Shown: positions 43,670 to 52,358, counted from the stretch's first letter. The stretch is 64,000 nt of DNA from JAKFEE01 sp036675815 (GCA_036675815.1 JAKFEE010000038.1:5652-69651); one strand, 5' to 3'. Notes: a model not told the origin generated them from the letters alone. A program made the numbers and translations.

Positions 43670-44493
43670 TGGCGCTGCGCATCGTCACCGCCGACCAGCG
43701 GCTCGCCGAAGCCCAGGGCAAGACCACCGTCGCGGTGTTCGGGCCCAGCGGCGCCGGCAAGACCAGCCAGCTGCGCACCCTGCCGCCCCAGGAGACGCTG
43801 TGCGTCGACCTCGAGGCGGGCATGAAGTCGGTGCAGGGCTGGCCCGGCGACAGCATCGCCATCCGCACCTTCCCCGACGCCCTCGACATCGCCTGCCTCA
43901 TTGGCGGCGTCGATCCGTCGGTGGCGGCGGACGGCTTCTTCTCCGAGGCGCACCACCAGCACCTGGTGGCCACCTATCCCGACCTCGCCCGCAGCATCGC
44001 GACGAAGCGCATCATCTTCGTCGACAGCATCACCGACCTGACCCGCCAGGCGATGGCCTGGGCCAAGACGCGGCCCGAGGCCTTCAGCGACAAGACCGGA
44101 AAGCCCGATACGCGCGGTGCCTACGGCCTGCTCGCCCGCGAGGTGATCGCCCTGCTCAAGCACCTGCAGCACGCGCCGGGCAAGACGGTGATCTTCGTCG
44201 GGATCCTGGAGAAGGTCACCGACGACTTCAACCGCGTCACCTGGCAGCCGCAGATGGAAGGCGGCAAAGCGGCCCGCGAGCTGCCGGGCATCGTCGACCA
44301 GGTGCTGACGCTGTCGCTGTTTGACCGCGAAGGCGACGCGTGGCGCCACGCTCCCGAGACCGGCGCCGAGCGCCGCTTCGTCTGCCGCGCCGGCAATGCC
44401 TTCGGCCTGCCGGCCAAGGACCGCTCGGGCCGCCTCGACGTCACCGAGCCGCCGGACCTCGGCGCCCTGCTCACCAAGATCAACAGCCTCTGA
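43669..44493 (+). CDS. RecA-like phage nucleotide-binding protein (AAA_24)
   Basis: The 274-residue protein has Walker A FGPSGAGKTSQLRTL (about 24-38), Walker B RIIFVDSITDL and a closing RFVCRAGNAFGLPAKDRSGRLD typical of phage AAA_24/Sak4-like ATPases. These promote single-strand annealing in phage recombination. A single-strand-binding-like protein is encoded 12 bp downstream, the usual pairing. ATG 43669 overlaps the upstream stop. Confidence 0.85.
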   Translation: MALRIVTADQRLAEAQGKTTVAVFGPSGAGKTSQLRTLPPQETLCVDLEAGMKSVQGWPGDSIAIRTFPDALDIACLIGGVDPSVAADGFFSEAHHQHLVATYPDLARSIATKRIIFVDSITDLTRQAMAWAKTRPEAFSDKTGKPDTRGAYGLLAREVIALLKHLQHAPGKTVIFVGILEKVTDDFNRVTWQPQMEGGKAARELPGIVDQVLTLSLFDREGDAWRHAPETGAERRFVCRAGNAFGLPAKDRSGRLDVTEPPDLGALLTKINSL

Positions 44494-44505
44494 CGGAGCC
44501 TGCCC

Positions 44506-45171
44506 ATGTACGACCTCAATGATGCCGAGCCGCTGCGCAGCAGCGAGATCATTCCCGACGGCACCTTCGCCAAGGTGGCCATGACCATACGCCCCGGCGG
44601 CGTCGACGGCCCCTTCGAAATTGATCGCGGCCTGCTCAAGCCCTCGGCGGCCGCCGGCAGCGACGTGTTGTCGCTGGACTGCGAGTTCACCGTCACCGAG
44701 GGCCCGCATGCGCGGCGCAAGTTCTGGCACAGCTTCACGGTGGCCGGCGGCAAGGTCGACGAGAAGGGCGCCTCGGTGGGCTGGAACATCTCGAAACGGA
44801 TCTTCCGCGGCATGATCGACAGTGCGCTGGGCCTCGACCCCGCCGACATGAGCGAGGCGGCCAAGGCCAGGCGCCAGCTGCGCGGCCTCGCCGATCTCGG
44901 CGGCATCACCTTCGTCGCCAAGATCATGGTCGAGCCGAGCGAGCAGTACGGCGACAAGAACAAGCTCGACCGCCCGGTGCTGCCCAACGAGAAGGAATGG
45001 CCGCTGGTGATGGACGGCAAGGAGGTGCCGCCCAGCCCGAGCCAGCGCAAGAAGGCCGACCGCCCGGCCCAGGCTCCCGCCGCCGGACAGCCCGCTTGGC
45101 AGCAGCCGGCGCACGCGCCCGCCGCTGCCGCCCCGGCGCAGCCCGCCGGCCCCGCCTGGCTGAACGGCTGA
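44506..45171 (+). CDS. DUF669-like, probable ssDNA-binding phage protein
   Basis: The 221-residue protein has a beta-rich N-terminal 160 residues (IIPDGTFAKVAMTIRPGG, DVLSLDCEFTVTEGPHARRKFWHSF, ITFVAKIMVEP) and a disordered Pro/Ala/Gln tail ending PAWLNG. The layout, an OB-like core and flexible acidic/Pro tail next to a Sak4-like ATPase, suggests a phage single-strand binding protein. Stop and next start overlap (TGATG). Confidence 0.6.
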   Translation: MYDLNDAEPLRSSEIIPDGTFAKVAMTIRPGGVDGPFEIDRGLLKPSAAAGSDVLSLDCEFTVTEGPHARRKFWHSFTVAGGKVDEKGASVGWNISKRIFRGMIDSALGLDPADMSEAAKARRQLRGLADLGGITFVAKIMVEPSEQYGDKNKLDRPVLPNEKEWPLVMDGKEVPPSPSQRKKADRPAQAPAAGQPAWQQPAHAPAAAAPAQPAGPAWLNG

Positions 45172-45398
45172 TGACCGACGACGAGTGGCAGGCGCATGTG
45201 ACGCGCGAGGCGGCGAAGGCGATCGGGACATGGCTCGAAGGAAGAGGCCGGCTGTACCAGCCCATCCGCACGCTGACCATGCCCGATCTGTCGGCCATGG
45301 CCGACAACGCCATCAGCCGCTTCGTGGTCCTGGCCTCGCAGCGGATCCGCGACTGCCCGGCCGACAGCGAGGCCCTGACCCGGCTCTTGCTGGGCTGA
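45171..45398 (+). CDS. Hypothetical small prophage protein
   Basis: The 75-residue protein starts MTDDEWQAHVTREAAKAIGTWLEGRGRL and ends in RLLLG. It is helical and conserved-looking, but the function is unknown. The ATG shares a base with the upstream stop; its own stop overlaps the start of the DUF6511 gene. Confidence 0.65.
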   Translation: MTDDEWQAHVTREAAKAIGTWLEGRGRLYQPIRTLTMPDLSAMADNAISRFVVLASQRIRDCPADSEALTRLLLG

Positions 45399-45766
45399 GC
45401 CTCTGCGCCGTCTGCGGCCGCGAGGCGCGGGGCTTCGGCTACGTGCACCAGCTGCGCCATGACCTGCATCCGCTCCACCGTTTCTGCTCGATGCGCTGCC
45501 TCGATGCCGGCGCCGCGATCGCGATGAGGACCAACGGCATGATCGACAAGACCGCACGGGAGGCGCAGGCCATCAGGGATGCCCGCCGCCCCTTCGCCGA
45601 GGCGCTGACCGAACTCGGCCTGATGGAGCCCTTCTTCCACCGCACCGCCGCCGACATCGACCGGCTGATCGAGGCCGCCGTCACCGGCTACGTCGAGTCC
45701 ATGCAGCGCCAGGCCGGGGTCAGGGAGCGCACCGGCACCGCGTTCGACGACCCACTGCCGTTCTGA
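45395..45766 (+). CDS. DUF6511-like Cys-rich phage protein, non-standard start
   Basis: About 123 residues. LCAVCGREARGFGYVHQL followed by HRFCSMRCLDAG gives two Cys pairs for a zinc finger near the N-terminus; the C-terminal part (GLMEPFFHRTAADIDRLIEAAVTGYVESM) is helical. The pattern matches DUF6511 as I remember it. No ATG, GTG or TTG lies at the right place in this frame; CTG at 45395, overlapping the upstream TGA, is the best candidate. The function is unknown. Confidence 0.6.
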   Translation: MSLCAVCGREARGFGYVHQLRHDLHPLHRFCSMRCLDAGAAIAMRTNGMIDKTAREAQAIRDARRPFAEALTELGLMEPFFHRTAADIDRLIEAAVTGYVESMQRQAGVRERTGTAFDDPLPF

Positions 45767-45774
45767 GGCGCCCC

Positions 45775-46539
45775 ATGATCGACCTCAACCACGGCTCGGG
45801 CGCGGTCTACGGCGAGGTGGCCATCGGGGCCGTCGCCGACCGCATTAACGTGCTGCTCGACGTGGCGCTGCTGGCCGAGCGCGACGCCCAGCCCCGGCGC
45901 ACCTATCTCGGCGCCAGCCGCATCGGCGAGCCTTGCTGCCGCCGCCTCGCCTTCGAGATCACGCACACGCCGCCGGACGAGGGCCGCGGCTTCGACGGCC
46001 ACGCCCTGCGCATCTTCGACGCCGGCCATGTCTTCGAGGCGCTGTCGAGCCGCTGGCTGCGCGCCGCCGGCTTCGATTTGCGCACCGAGCGCCGCGACGG
46101 CGGCCAGTTCGGCTTTGCCGCCGCCGGCGGGCGCCTGCGCGGACACATCGACGGCGTCATCGTCTCCGGCCCCGAGGTCGGCCTGCCCTGGCCGGCGCTG
46201 TGGGAGCACAAGGCGCTGAACGCCCGCTCCTGGGAGGACCTCGTCAAGCACGGCCTGCGACGCTCGAAGCCGCTCTACTGGGCGCAGGTGCAGATCTACA
46301 TGGCCCATCTGGAGGTGCCGGTCGCGCTGTTCTCGGCCCTCAACAAGAACACCCAGGAGCTGTTCCACCAGGCCGTCGACTTCGACCCCGCCGAGGCGCA
46401 GGCGCTCTCCGACAAGGCGGTGGCGGTACTGCGCGCCGTCGATGCCGGTGAGCAGCCGCCGCGCATCGCCGCCACCGCCGACGACTGGCACTGCCGCTTC
46501 TGTGAATTCGCCCGCCGCTGCTGGGAGACCGCGCCATGA
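45775..46539 (+). CDS. PD-(D/E)XK nuclease, Cas4/RecB-like
   Basis: The 254-residue protein has HIDGVIV (catalytic Asp, about residue 125), then LWEHKALNARSWEDL (Glu and Lys) and YWAQVQIYMAHL, the ordered motifs of RecB-type nucleases. Cysteines near residue 48 (EPCCRRLAFE) and a C-terminal CRFCEFARRCW suggest the Fe-S cluster of Cas4/AddB-like enzymes. It should trim DNA ends during phage recombination or replication. It overlaps the helicase gene by 4 bp. Confidence 0.85.
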   Translation: MIDLNHGSGAVYGEVAIGAVADRINVLLDVALLAERDAQPRRTYLGASRIGEPCCRRLAFEITHTPPDEGRGFDGHALRIFDAGHVFEALSSRWLRAAGFDLRTERRDGGQFGFAAAGGRLRGHIDGVIVSGPEVGLPWPALWEHKALNARSWEDLVKHGLRRSKPLYWAQVQIYMAHLEVPVALFSALNKNTQELFHQAVDFDPAEAQALSDKAVAVLRAVDAGEQPPRIAATADDWHCRFCEFARRCWETAP

Positions 46540-47852
46540 GCTTCACCCCCTCGGCGCTGCAGGCCCGCGCCATCGAGGACGTCAAGGACTGGTTCGCCAA
46601 CCGCACCGGCGAGCAGCAGGTGTTCCGGGTGTTCGGCTATGCCGGCGCCGGCAAGACCACCATCGTCCGCCATGCCATCGCCGAACTCGGCCTCGACACC
46701 ATGACGCGCGAGGCCGACGGCACCGCCTCGGGCAGCGGCGGCGTGCTCTACGCCGCCTTCACCGGCAAGGCCGCCCTGGTGATGAGCCGCAAGGGGACGC
46801 CGGCCTCGACCATCCACAGCCTGATCTACCGCGTCTCCGAAGCGACGCCGGCCGAGATCGAGCGCATCAAGGAGGATGTCGCCGAGATTCGCGGCCGGCT
46901 GCCGAGCCTGCCGCCCGCCACGCGGCTGATGGAGGAGAGCCGGCTGCGCAGCCTGGAACTGCGCCTCGCCGACATCCACAAGCCGCGCTTCGTGCTGAAC
47001 GAGCAGTCGATCCTCAAGGAGGCCAGGCTGCTGGTGCTCGACGAGGTGTCGATGGTCGGGGAGGAAATGGCCAGCGATCTGCTCGCCTTCGGCAAGCCGA
47101 TCCTGGTGCTGGGTGATCCTGGCCAGCTGCCGCCGGTCAAGGGCGAGGGCGCCTTCACCCAGCAGACGCCCGACGTCATGCTGACCGAGATCCACCGCCA
47201 GGCCGGCGAGAGCGCCATCATCCGCCTGGCCACCCTCGCCCGCCAGGGGCTGCCGATCCCCTATGGCGAGCACGACGCTTTCGTCTGGAAGATGCGCCGC
47301 GACCAGGTCGCGCCCGAGCAGATGCTGCGCGGCGGCCAGGTGATCTGCGGCCGCAACGCCACCCGCATCCAGCTCAATCTCGCCATGAAGCGGGCCGCCG
47401 GTTTTCCCGGCACCTATCCCTCCGGCCAGGGCGAGAAGCTGATCTGCCTGAAGAACCGCAACGACCTCGGCCTGGTCAACGGCATGTTCGTCGAACTCGG
47501 CGACATCGCCGACGAGGACGAGATCTCGTTCACCGCCACCGTGACCACCGAGGACGGCCAGCGCATCGGCGGCGGCGCCGAGGACAGGCCCGAGCGCTTC
47601 CGCATCTACAAGGGCCATTTCGACGAGCACGTCGCCCCCGATCCGGAACGCGAGCGCCGCGACCATTGGCGGAAGAAGACCACCATCGAGGCGGTCTGGG
47701 GCTGGGCCATCACCTGCCACAAGAGCCAGGGCAGCCAGTGGGAGAACATCGTGGTGTTCGACGACGGGCTGGGGCGCACCGCCGAGGACCGCGCCCGCTG
47801 GCTCTACACCGCCATCACCCGGGCGGAGAAAGGGCTGGTGCTGCTTGATTGA
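46536..47852 (+). CDS. RecD/Dda-like DNA helicase
   Basis: The 438-residue SF1B helicase has Walker A FGYAGAGKTTIVRH (about 31-44), motif II LVLDEVSMVGEEM, motif III LVLGDPGQLPPVKGEGAF, and the C-terminal UvrD_C_2 segment GWAITCHKSQGSQWENIVVFDD with the closing YTAITRAEKGL. It probably unwinds DNA 5'-3' for phage replication. Its stop is overlapped by the next gene's TTG start. Confidence 0.92.
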   Translation: MSFTPSALQARAIEDVKDWFANRTGEQQVFRVFGYAGAGKTTIVRHAIAELGLDTMTREADGTASGSGGVLYAAFTGKAALVMSRKGTPASTIHSLIYRVSEATPAEIERIKEDVAEIRGRLPSLPPATRLMEESRLRSLELRLADIHKPRFVLNEQSILKEARLLVLDEVSMVGEEMASDLLAFGKPILVLGDPGQLPPVKGEGAFTQQTPDVMLTEIHRQAGESAIIRLATLARQGLPIPYGEHDAFVWKMRRDQVAPEQMLRGGQVICGRNATRIQLNLAMKRAAGFPGTYPSGQGEKLICLKNRNDLGLVNGMFVELGDIADEDEISFTATVTTEDGQRIGGGAEDRPERFRIYKGHFDEHVAPDPERERRDHWRKKTTIEAVWGWAITCHKSQGSQWENIVVFDDGLGRTAEDRARWLYTAITRAEKGLVLLD

Positions 47853-50800
47853 CTTCAACGACGCCCTGCCACCCGCCGTCCGCATCGACCTCGACGCCGT
47901 GGTGGCCCGTTTGCGCGACGACGCCCCGGGCTGGGTGCCCCGGCTGTTCCCGCTCGGCCGGCGCGAGGGCGACGTCTGGCGGCTCGCCAACATCCGCGGC
48001 GGCGCGCCGCGCAAGCAGGGCTCCTGCGTCATCACCCTGAAGGGCGAGCGTGCCGGCGACTGGTTCGATTTCGACGGCAGCCAGGGCGGTGGCCCGCTCA
48101 GCACGCTCGAGCACGCCACCGGGCTTTCCGGGCGCGAGCTGTTCGAATACGCCGCCAGCCTGGCCGGCGGACCGGCGCCGCAGATGGCCCCGCCGCGCCC
48201 GCCGGCGAGGCCACGCGACGAGGCGCGCGAGATGGAGCTGATCCTGGCCCGCGCCGTGCCGGCAGCCGGCACCCTGGTCGACACCTATCTCACCGGGCGC
48301 GGTCTCGATCCCGTCGGCAGCCCCGACCTGCTGTTCCATCCCGACCTGACGCACTGGGACACCAGGACAGGCTGGCCGGCCATGGTGGCGGTGATCCGCG
48401 ACCATGCCGGCGCCGTGCTCGGGCTGCATCGCACCTGGCTGGCGGCCGACGGCGCGGGCAAGGCGCCCCTGCCCAAAAACCGCAAGATGCTGGGCCGGGT
48501 GGCCGGCGGCGCCGTGCGGCTGGGCGCGCCGGCGGACGGACTGCTCGCCCTCGCCGAGGGCATCGAGACCACCCTGGCTGCGATGCGGGCCTGTCCGTCC
48601 CTGCCGGCCTGGGCGACGCTGTCGGCCGGCAATCTCGAAGCCGCGGTGCTGCCGGCCGAGGTGCGCCGGGTGGTGCTCCTGGCCGACCACGATGCCTCTG
48701 GCACCGGCCTCCGCGCCGCCGAGACCGCCGCCGCCCGCCTGCATGCCGAGGGCCGCCGGGTGTGGATCGCGCTGCCGCCGCGCCAGGGCGACGACTTCAA
48801 CGACCTGCTGTCGCGCGAGGGGCCGGAGGCGGTACGAGTGGTGGTCGAGACGGCTGCCGAGTGGCTGCCGCCGGCGCCCACCATGCTTGCCGAGGCCCCC
48901 GTCGGCAACTTGCCCAACCTCCCCGTCGGCTTTCCACCCCTCGGCGGTCCGCGGCCGCCGCTGCGCGCCGACAACGGCGACCTCGCCGACCTGGCGGCGC
49001 GCGCCCGCGCCATCCTGCAGGACTGCAACCGGCCGCCGTGGCTGTTCCGCATGGGGGCGATCCCGGCCTGGGTGGCGCGCGACGACGACGGCCGTGCCGT
49101 CGCCCACCACCTGACCGAGGACCGGCTGAAGCTGTGCCTCGCCCTGCTCGTCGACTGGCGCAAGGAGAGCCGCGGCGGCAACATCGTGCCGGCCCATCCG
49201 CCGGTCGGCGTCGTCAAGGCGCTGCTCGCCACCCCCGATCCCGACCTGCCTGTCCTGACCGGCATCGTCGCCGCCCCGGTGTTCGGCCGCTCGGGCGAGT
49301 TGGTCACCGCGCGCGGCTACCACCCCGCCACCCGCCTGCTACACGAGCCGCCCCAGGGCTTCACCGTGCCGCCGGTGCCGGAACGCCCCACCGCCGCCGA
49401 GGTCGCCGCCGCCCGCGGGCTGCTGCTCGAGGACCTGCTCGGCGACTTCCCCTTCACCTCGGCGGCGGAGCGGGCGCACGCGCTGGCCCTGCTGCTGCTG
49501 CCCTTCGTGCGGCCGATGATCGACGGGCCGACGCCCTTGCATCTGATCGAGAAGCCGACGCCCGGCACCGGCGCCACGCTGATGGTCGACGCCATCGCCC
49601 AGGTCGCCACCGGCGCCGCCGCCTCGATCATGACCGAGGGCCGCGACGAGGAGGAATGGCGCAAGCGCCTCACCGCCAAGCTGCGCGAGGCGCCGCTGAT
49701 GGTGGTGATCGACAACCTGCGGCGACCGCTCGATTCGGCGCCGGTGGCCGCCGCCCTGACCGCGCCCTACTGGGAGGACCGCATCCTCGGCCGCTCCGAC
49801 ATGACGCGGATGCCGGTGCGCTGCGCCTGGATCGCCAACGGCAACAATCCGCGCCTGTCCAACGAGATTGCTCGGCGCAGCGTGCGGATCCGCCTCGATG
49901 CCCATGTCGACCAGCCGTGGCGCCGCGACGGCTTCCGCCACCCTAACCTGCTGGCCTGGGTGAACGCCCAGCGCGCCCGGCTGGTCGCCGCCTGCCTCAC
50001 CCTCGGCCGGGCCTGGGTGGTTGCCGGCCGGCCGCGCTACCGCGCCGCCACGCTCGGCAGCTTCGAATCCTGGGCGGAGACCATCGGCGGAATCCTGGAT
50101 GTCTGCGGCGTACCCGGCTTCCTCGCCAATGCCGACGAGCTCTATGCCACCTCCGACGCCGAGGGGGCCATGTGGCGCGGCTTCGTCGCCGCCTGGTGGG
50201 ACCGCCATGGCACCATCCCGGTCGGCACCACCGACCTTTTCCAGATCGCCGGCCAGTGCGAGCCGCCGCTGCCGCTCGGCGACGGCGGCGAGCGTTCGCA
50301 GCGCATCCGCCTCGGCAAGGCCCTGGGCCAGATGCGCGACCGCGTCTTCGCCCTCGACGACCTGCTGGTGCGCATCCGCGCCGCCGGCATCCACCACCAG
50401 GCCCAGCGCTGGCAGCTCGTCGTCGAGCGACGCCAGCAGCGCGGGGAAGGTCGGGAATGTGGGGAGGGTGTTTCCGGTTCTCGTCCGGCAACCGGGGAAT
50501 CTGGGGAATGTTCTCCGCCCCCCTCCGCGGCCTCCGCCGGGGAATATGCCGAACGACATTCCCCGTCATATTCCCCGGCTCAAGTCATTGAAAACACAGG
50601 GTCCGGGGAATGTGGGGAGGGTGGGGAATGTTTTACTTCCTACACGCATGCGCGCCCGCACACGCATGACAGGGAGGCCGCAACACCTTCCCCGATCCTC
50701 CCACATTCCCCAAGCCTCGGAAATCGCATGGGAATTGCCGGGGAATGTGGCGGGGAATGTGCCGGCAAATATTCCCCGCCCCCCAGCTTCGACGCGGTCT

Positions 50801-50892
50801 TCGACATCCACGGCCTCGATCCGCTCTCGGACGAGGACCGCGCCGTCGCGATGGACATCTGGCTGGCGCAGAGCCGCGGCCCGCCGGACTGA
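47845..50892 (+). CDS. Toprim primase with C-terminal ATPase-like domain
   Basis: The 1015-residue replication protein has an N-terminal primase-like region (DWFDFDGSQGGGPLSTLEHATG), a toprim domain near 235-330 (ALAEGIETTLAAMRA, VVLLADHDASGTGLRAA, GDDFNDLL) and, from about 370, an ATPase-like domain with EKPTPGTGATLM, where the Walker A Lys is Ala, then MVVIDNLRRPLDSA and IANGNNPRLSNE. The last 150 residues are low-complexity (GECGEG and SPPPS units) because the DNA holds a repeat array at 50453-50777. The start is TTG 47845. Confidence 0.85.
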   Translation: MIDFNDALPPAVRIDLDAVVARLRDDAPGWVPRLFPLGRREGDVWRLANIRGGAPRKQGSCVITLKGERAGDWFDFDGSQGGGPLSTLEHATGLSGRELFEYAASLAGGPAPQMAPPRPPARPRDEAREMELILARAVPAAGTLVDTYLTGRGLDPVGSPDLLFHPDLTHWDTRTGWPAMVAVIRDHAGAVLGLHRTWLAADGAGKAPLPKNRKMLGRVAGGAVRLGAPADGLLALAEGIETTLAAMRACPSLPAWATLSAGNLEAAVLPAEVRRVVLLADHDASGTGLRAAETAAARLHAEGRRVWIALPPRQGDDFNDLLSREGPEAVRVVVETAAEWLPPAPTMLAEAPVGNLPNLPVGFPPLGGPRPPLRADNGDLADLAARARAILQDCNRPPWLFRMGAIPAWVARDDDGRAVAHHLTEDRLKLCLALLVDWRKESRGGNIVPAHPPVGVVKALLATPDPDLPVLTGIVAAPVFGRSGELVTARGYHPATRLLHEPPQGFTVPPVPERPTAAEVAAARGLLLEDLLGDFPFTSAAERAHALALLLLPFVRPMIDGPTPLHLIEKPTPGTGATLMVDAIAQVATGAAASIMTEGRDEEEWRKRLTAKLREAPLMVVIDNLRRPLDSAPVAAALTAPYWEDRILGRSDMTRMPVRCAWIANGNNPRLSNEIARRSVRIRLDAHVDQPWRRDGFRHPNLLAWVNAQRARLVAACLTLGRAWVVAGRPRYRAATLGSFESWAETIGGILDVCGVPGFLANADELYATSDAEGAMWRGFVAAWWDRHGTIPVGTTDLFQIAGQCEPPLPLGDGGERSQRIRLGKALGQMRDRVFALDDLLVRIRAAGIHHQAQRWQLVVERRQQRGEGRECGEGVSGSRPATGESGECSPPPSAASAGEYAERHSPSYSPAQVIENTGSGECGEGGECFTSYTHARPHTHDREAATPSPILPHSPSLGNRMGIAGECGGECAGKYSPPPSFDAVFDIHGLDPLSDEDRAVAMDIWLAQSRGPPD
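50453..50777. repeat. Array of GGGGAAT/ATTCCCC sites, possible replication origin
   Basis: Thirteen copies of the GGGAAT core, eleven of them as GGGGAAT/ATTCCCC, lie in 325 bp. Plus-strand copies begin near 50453, 50494, 50503, 50539, 50605, 50623, 50730, 50740 and 50752; inverted copies near 50558, 50570, 50705 and 50771. Many extend to GGGGAATGTGG. Spacing is irregular and both orientations occur, so the repeat serves the DNA rather than a regular protein repeat. It lies within the 3' end of the primase gene. Confidence 0.8.
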
Positions 50893-50941
50893 CGCACGCA
50901 CGCCGCACCCGTCCCGACCACGACCACGCCTTTGAGGTTCC

Positions 50942-51484
50942 ATGGCTGTCCCGACTCTCTGCCTTCCCGCGCCGGACGCACGCGCACCCTCGGTCGTGCC
51001 CCCGCTGCCGATGCCCGTACGCCCCGTCCTGCTCGCCCTCGATCTCGGCAGCACCACCGGATGGGCCATGCGCCTCGCCGACGGCATGATCGTCAGCGGC
51101 ACCGCGGCGTTCAGGTCCGGACGCTTCGAGGGCGGCGGGATGCGCTTCCTGCGCTTCCGCGCCTGGCTCGACGAACTCGCCCGCAACCACGGCCTCGGCG
51201 CCGTGTACTTCGAAGAGGTCCGCCGCCACGTCGGCACCGACGCCGCGCACCTCTACGGCGGCTTCCTCGCCCATCTCACCGCCTGGTGCGAGCAGCGCGC
51301 CGTGCCCTACCAGGGCGTCCCGGTCGGCACCATCAAGCGCCACGTCACCGGCCGCGGCAATGCCGACAAGCAGGCGGTGATCGCGGCCGTCGCGGCGCGC
51401 GGCCATCGCCCGGCCGACGACAACGAGGCCGACGCCATCGCCATCCTGCTGTGGGCGATCGCGGCAGAGGGAGACTTCCGATGA
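50942..51484 (+). CDS. RuvC-like Holliday-junction resolvase
   Basis: The 180-residue protein begins with a disordered 28 residues, then the RNase-H-fold core: LLALDLGSTTGWAM (first Asp), VYFEEVRRHVG (Glu), VPVGTIKRHVTGRGNADKQAVI and DDNEADAIAILLWA (closing acidic pair). This is the layout of phage RuvC-type endonucleases that resolve branched DNA before packaging. It ends the early operon; the next genes are on the opposite strand. Confidence 0.85.
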   Translation: MAVPTLCLPAPDARAPSVVPPLPMPVRPVLLALDLGSTTGWAMRLADGMIVSGTAAFRSGRFEGGGMRFLRFRAWLDELARNHGLGAVYFEEVRRHVGTDAAHLYGGFLAHLTAWCEQRAVPYQGVPVGTIKRHVTGRGNADKQAVIAAVAARGHRPADDNEADAIAILLWAIAAEGDFR

Positions 51485-51494
51485 ACCGAGGGCG

Positions 51495-51848
51495 CTATTC
51501 CAGAGCGGCCAGCGCCGTCTCGGGTGCGCGATCGAGCACCTTCAGCAACGCCTTGGCCGGGCCCGCCGGAAAGCGCTTGCCCTGCTCCCAATTGCGGACC
51601 GTATCGACCGGGACGCCGATGCGCGAGGCGAAGGCCGCCTGGGTCAGACCGGTACGCTTCCGCACGCGCCGGGCATATGCCGCGGCGTCGCGCCTGGATG
51701 CATCGTCGTCGGCGGCAATGTGGCGGGCGATGTCGGCTTCCGTCGTGGCATCCACCCGTCCGGCATCGATGCGGCCGGAAAGCTTATTTCCCGTCCCCGC
51801 CTCAATGAGCGTGCCCTCAGTCGTGAGCGTCGCGCGGACCCGCTTCAT
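51495..51848 (-). CDS. XRE-type HTH antitoxin
   Basis: The 117-residue protein has a C-terminal HTH (KRTGLTQAAFASRIGVPVDTVRNWEQGKR, about 64-92), preceded by a flexible N-terminal half. Its ATG lies within the BrnT-like toxin gene (32-bp overlap), the toxin-first order seen in brnTA and higBA. It probably binds the toxin and represses the pair. It is not a ribbon-helix-helix BrnA. Confidence 0.75.
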   Translation of the reverse strand: MKRVRATLTTEGTLIEAGTGNKLSGRIDAGRVDATTEADIARHIAADDDASRRDAAAYARRVRKRTGLTQAAFASRIGVPVDTVRNWEQGKRFPAGPAKALLKVLDRAPETALAALE

Positions 51849-52122
51849 AGCGTCGCACCTCCCTGCGATTGGCCTTGTGCGCCGAAATGATCCGGAAGCG
51901 GTGGCCGCGCACCGTGTACACCACCACGAACACCCGGCCTTCGATGCGCCCAAGGACACGGTGGCGAACCTCGCCATACTCGAACCGATCATCGACATCG
52001 ACCAGTCGATCGGGGTCGAGAAAAACCTGGATGGCGTAAGCGAAGTTGAATCCCCGCTCGGCATAGCAGGCCTCGCTCTTCGCCTCGTCCCATTCGAACT
52101 CCGTGGCCGGAATGTAGGCCAG
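51817..52122 (-). CDS. BrnT-family toxin, non-standard start
   Basis: The frame encodes EFEWDEAKSEACYAERGFNF, then FLDPDRLVDVDDRFEYGEVRHRVLGRIEGRVFVVVYTVRG and FRIISAHKANRREVRRYE, the full BrnT ribonuclease fold. No ATG, GTG or TTG precedes it in frame before the divergent gene; CTG at 52122 would give a 101-residue protein starting LAYIPATEFEWDE. It may start at CTG, or may have lost its start and be silent. The antitoxin overlaps its 3' end. Confidence 0.75.
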   Translation of the reverse strand: MAYIPATEFEWDEAKSEACYAERGFNFAYAIQVFLDPDRLVDVDDRFEYGEVRHRVLGRIEGRVFVVVYTVRGHRFRIISAHKANRREVRRYEAGPRDAHD

Positions 52123-52160
52123 AGGACGACTTCCTGCAACCCGACAAAGGACGGCGCCCC

Positions 52161-52358
52161 ATGAGGCTGCACCCCAAGGGCTTCGGCGGCGCCCGGCGCT
52201 CGGCCGAGCAGGTCAAGCAGGACGGCTGGCGCGAGCAGGGCGTGCTGGTCATCGCCATCGACGACCAGCGCCTGACCTGGCCCGAGCGCGAACTGATCAG
52301 GCAGCTCGGTCAGAAACTGTACGGGCCGCGACCGCGGCAGGAGACCGCCCATGACTGA
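52161..52358 (+). CDS. Hypothetical small prophage protein
   Basis: The 65-residue basic protein (MRLHPKGFGGARRSAEQVKQDGW...DQRLTWPERELIRQLGQKLYG) has an unknown function. It is divergent from the toxin gene and overlaps the start of the next gene by 8 bp. Confidence 0.6.
   Translation: MRLHPKGFGGARRSAEQVKQDGWREQGVLVIAIDDQRLTWPERELIRQLGQKLYGPRPRQETAHD

Noticed and set aside
46296..48284. A 662-codon open frame on the minus strand
   Set aside because: It is antisense to the phage nuclease, helicase and primase genes and shows only His/Gly/Asp-rich low complexity.
50453..50777. CRISPR array
   Set aside because: The repeated unit is only 7-11 bp, occurs in both orientations with irregular spacing, and no cas genes are present.
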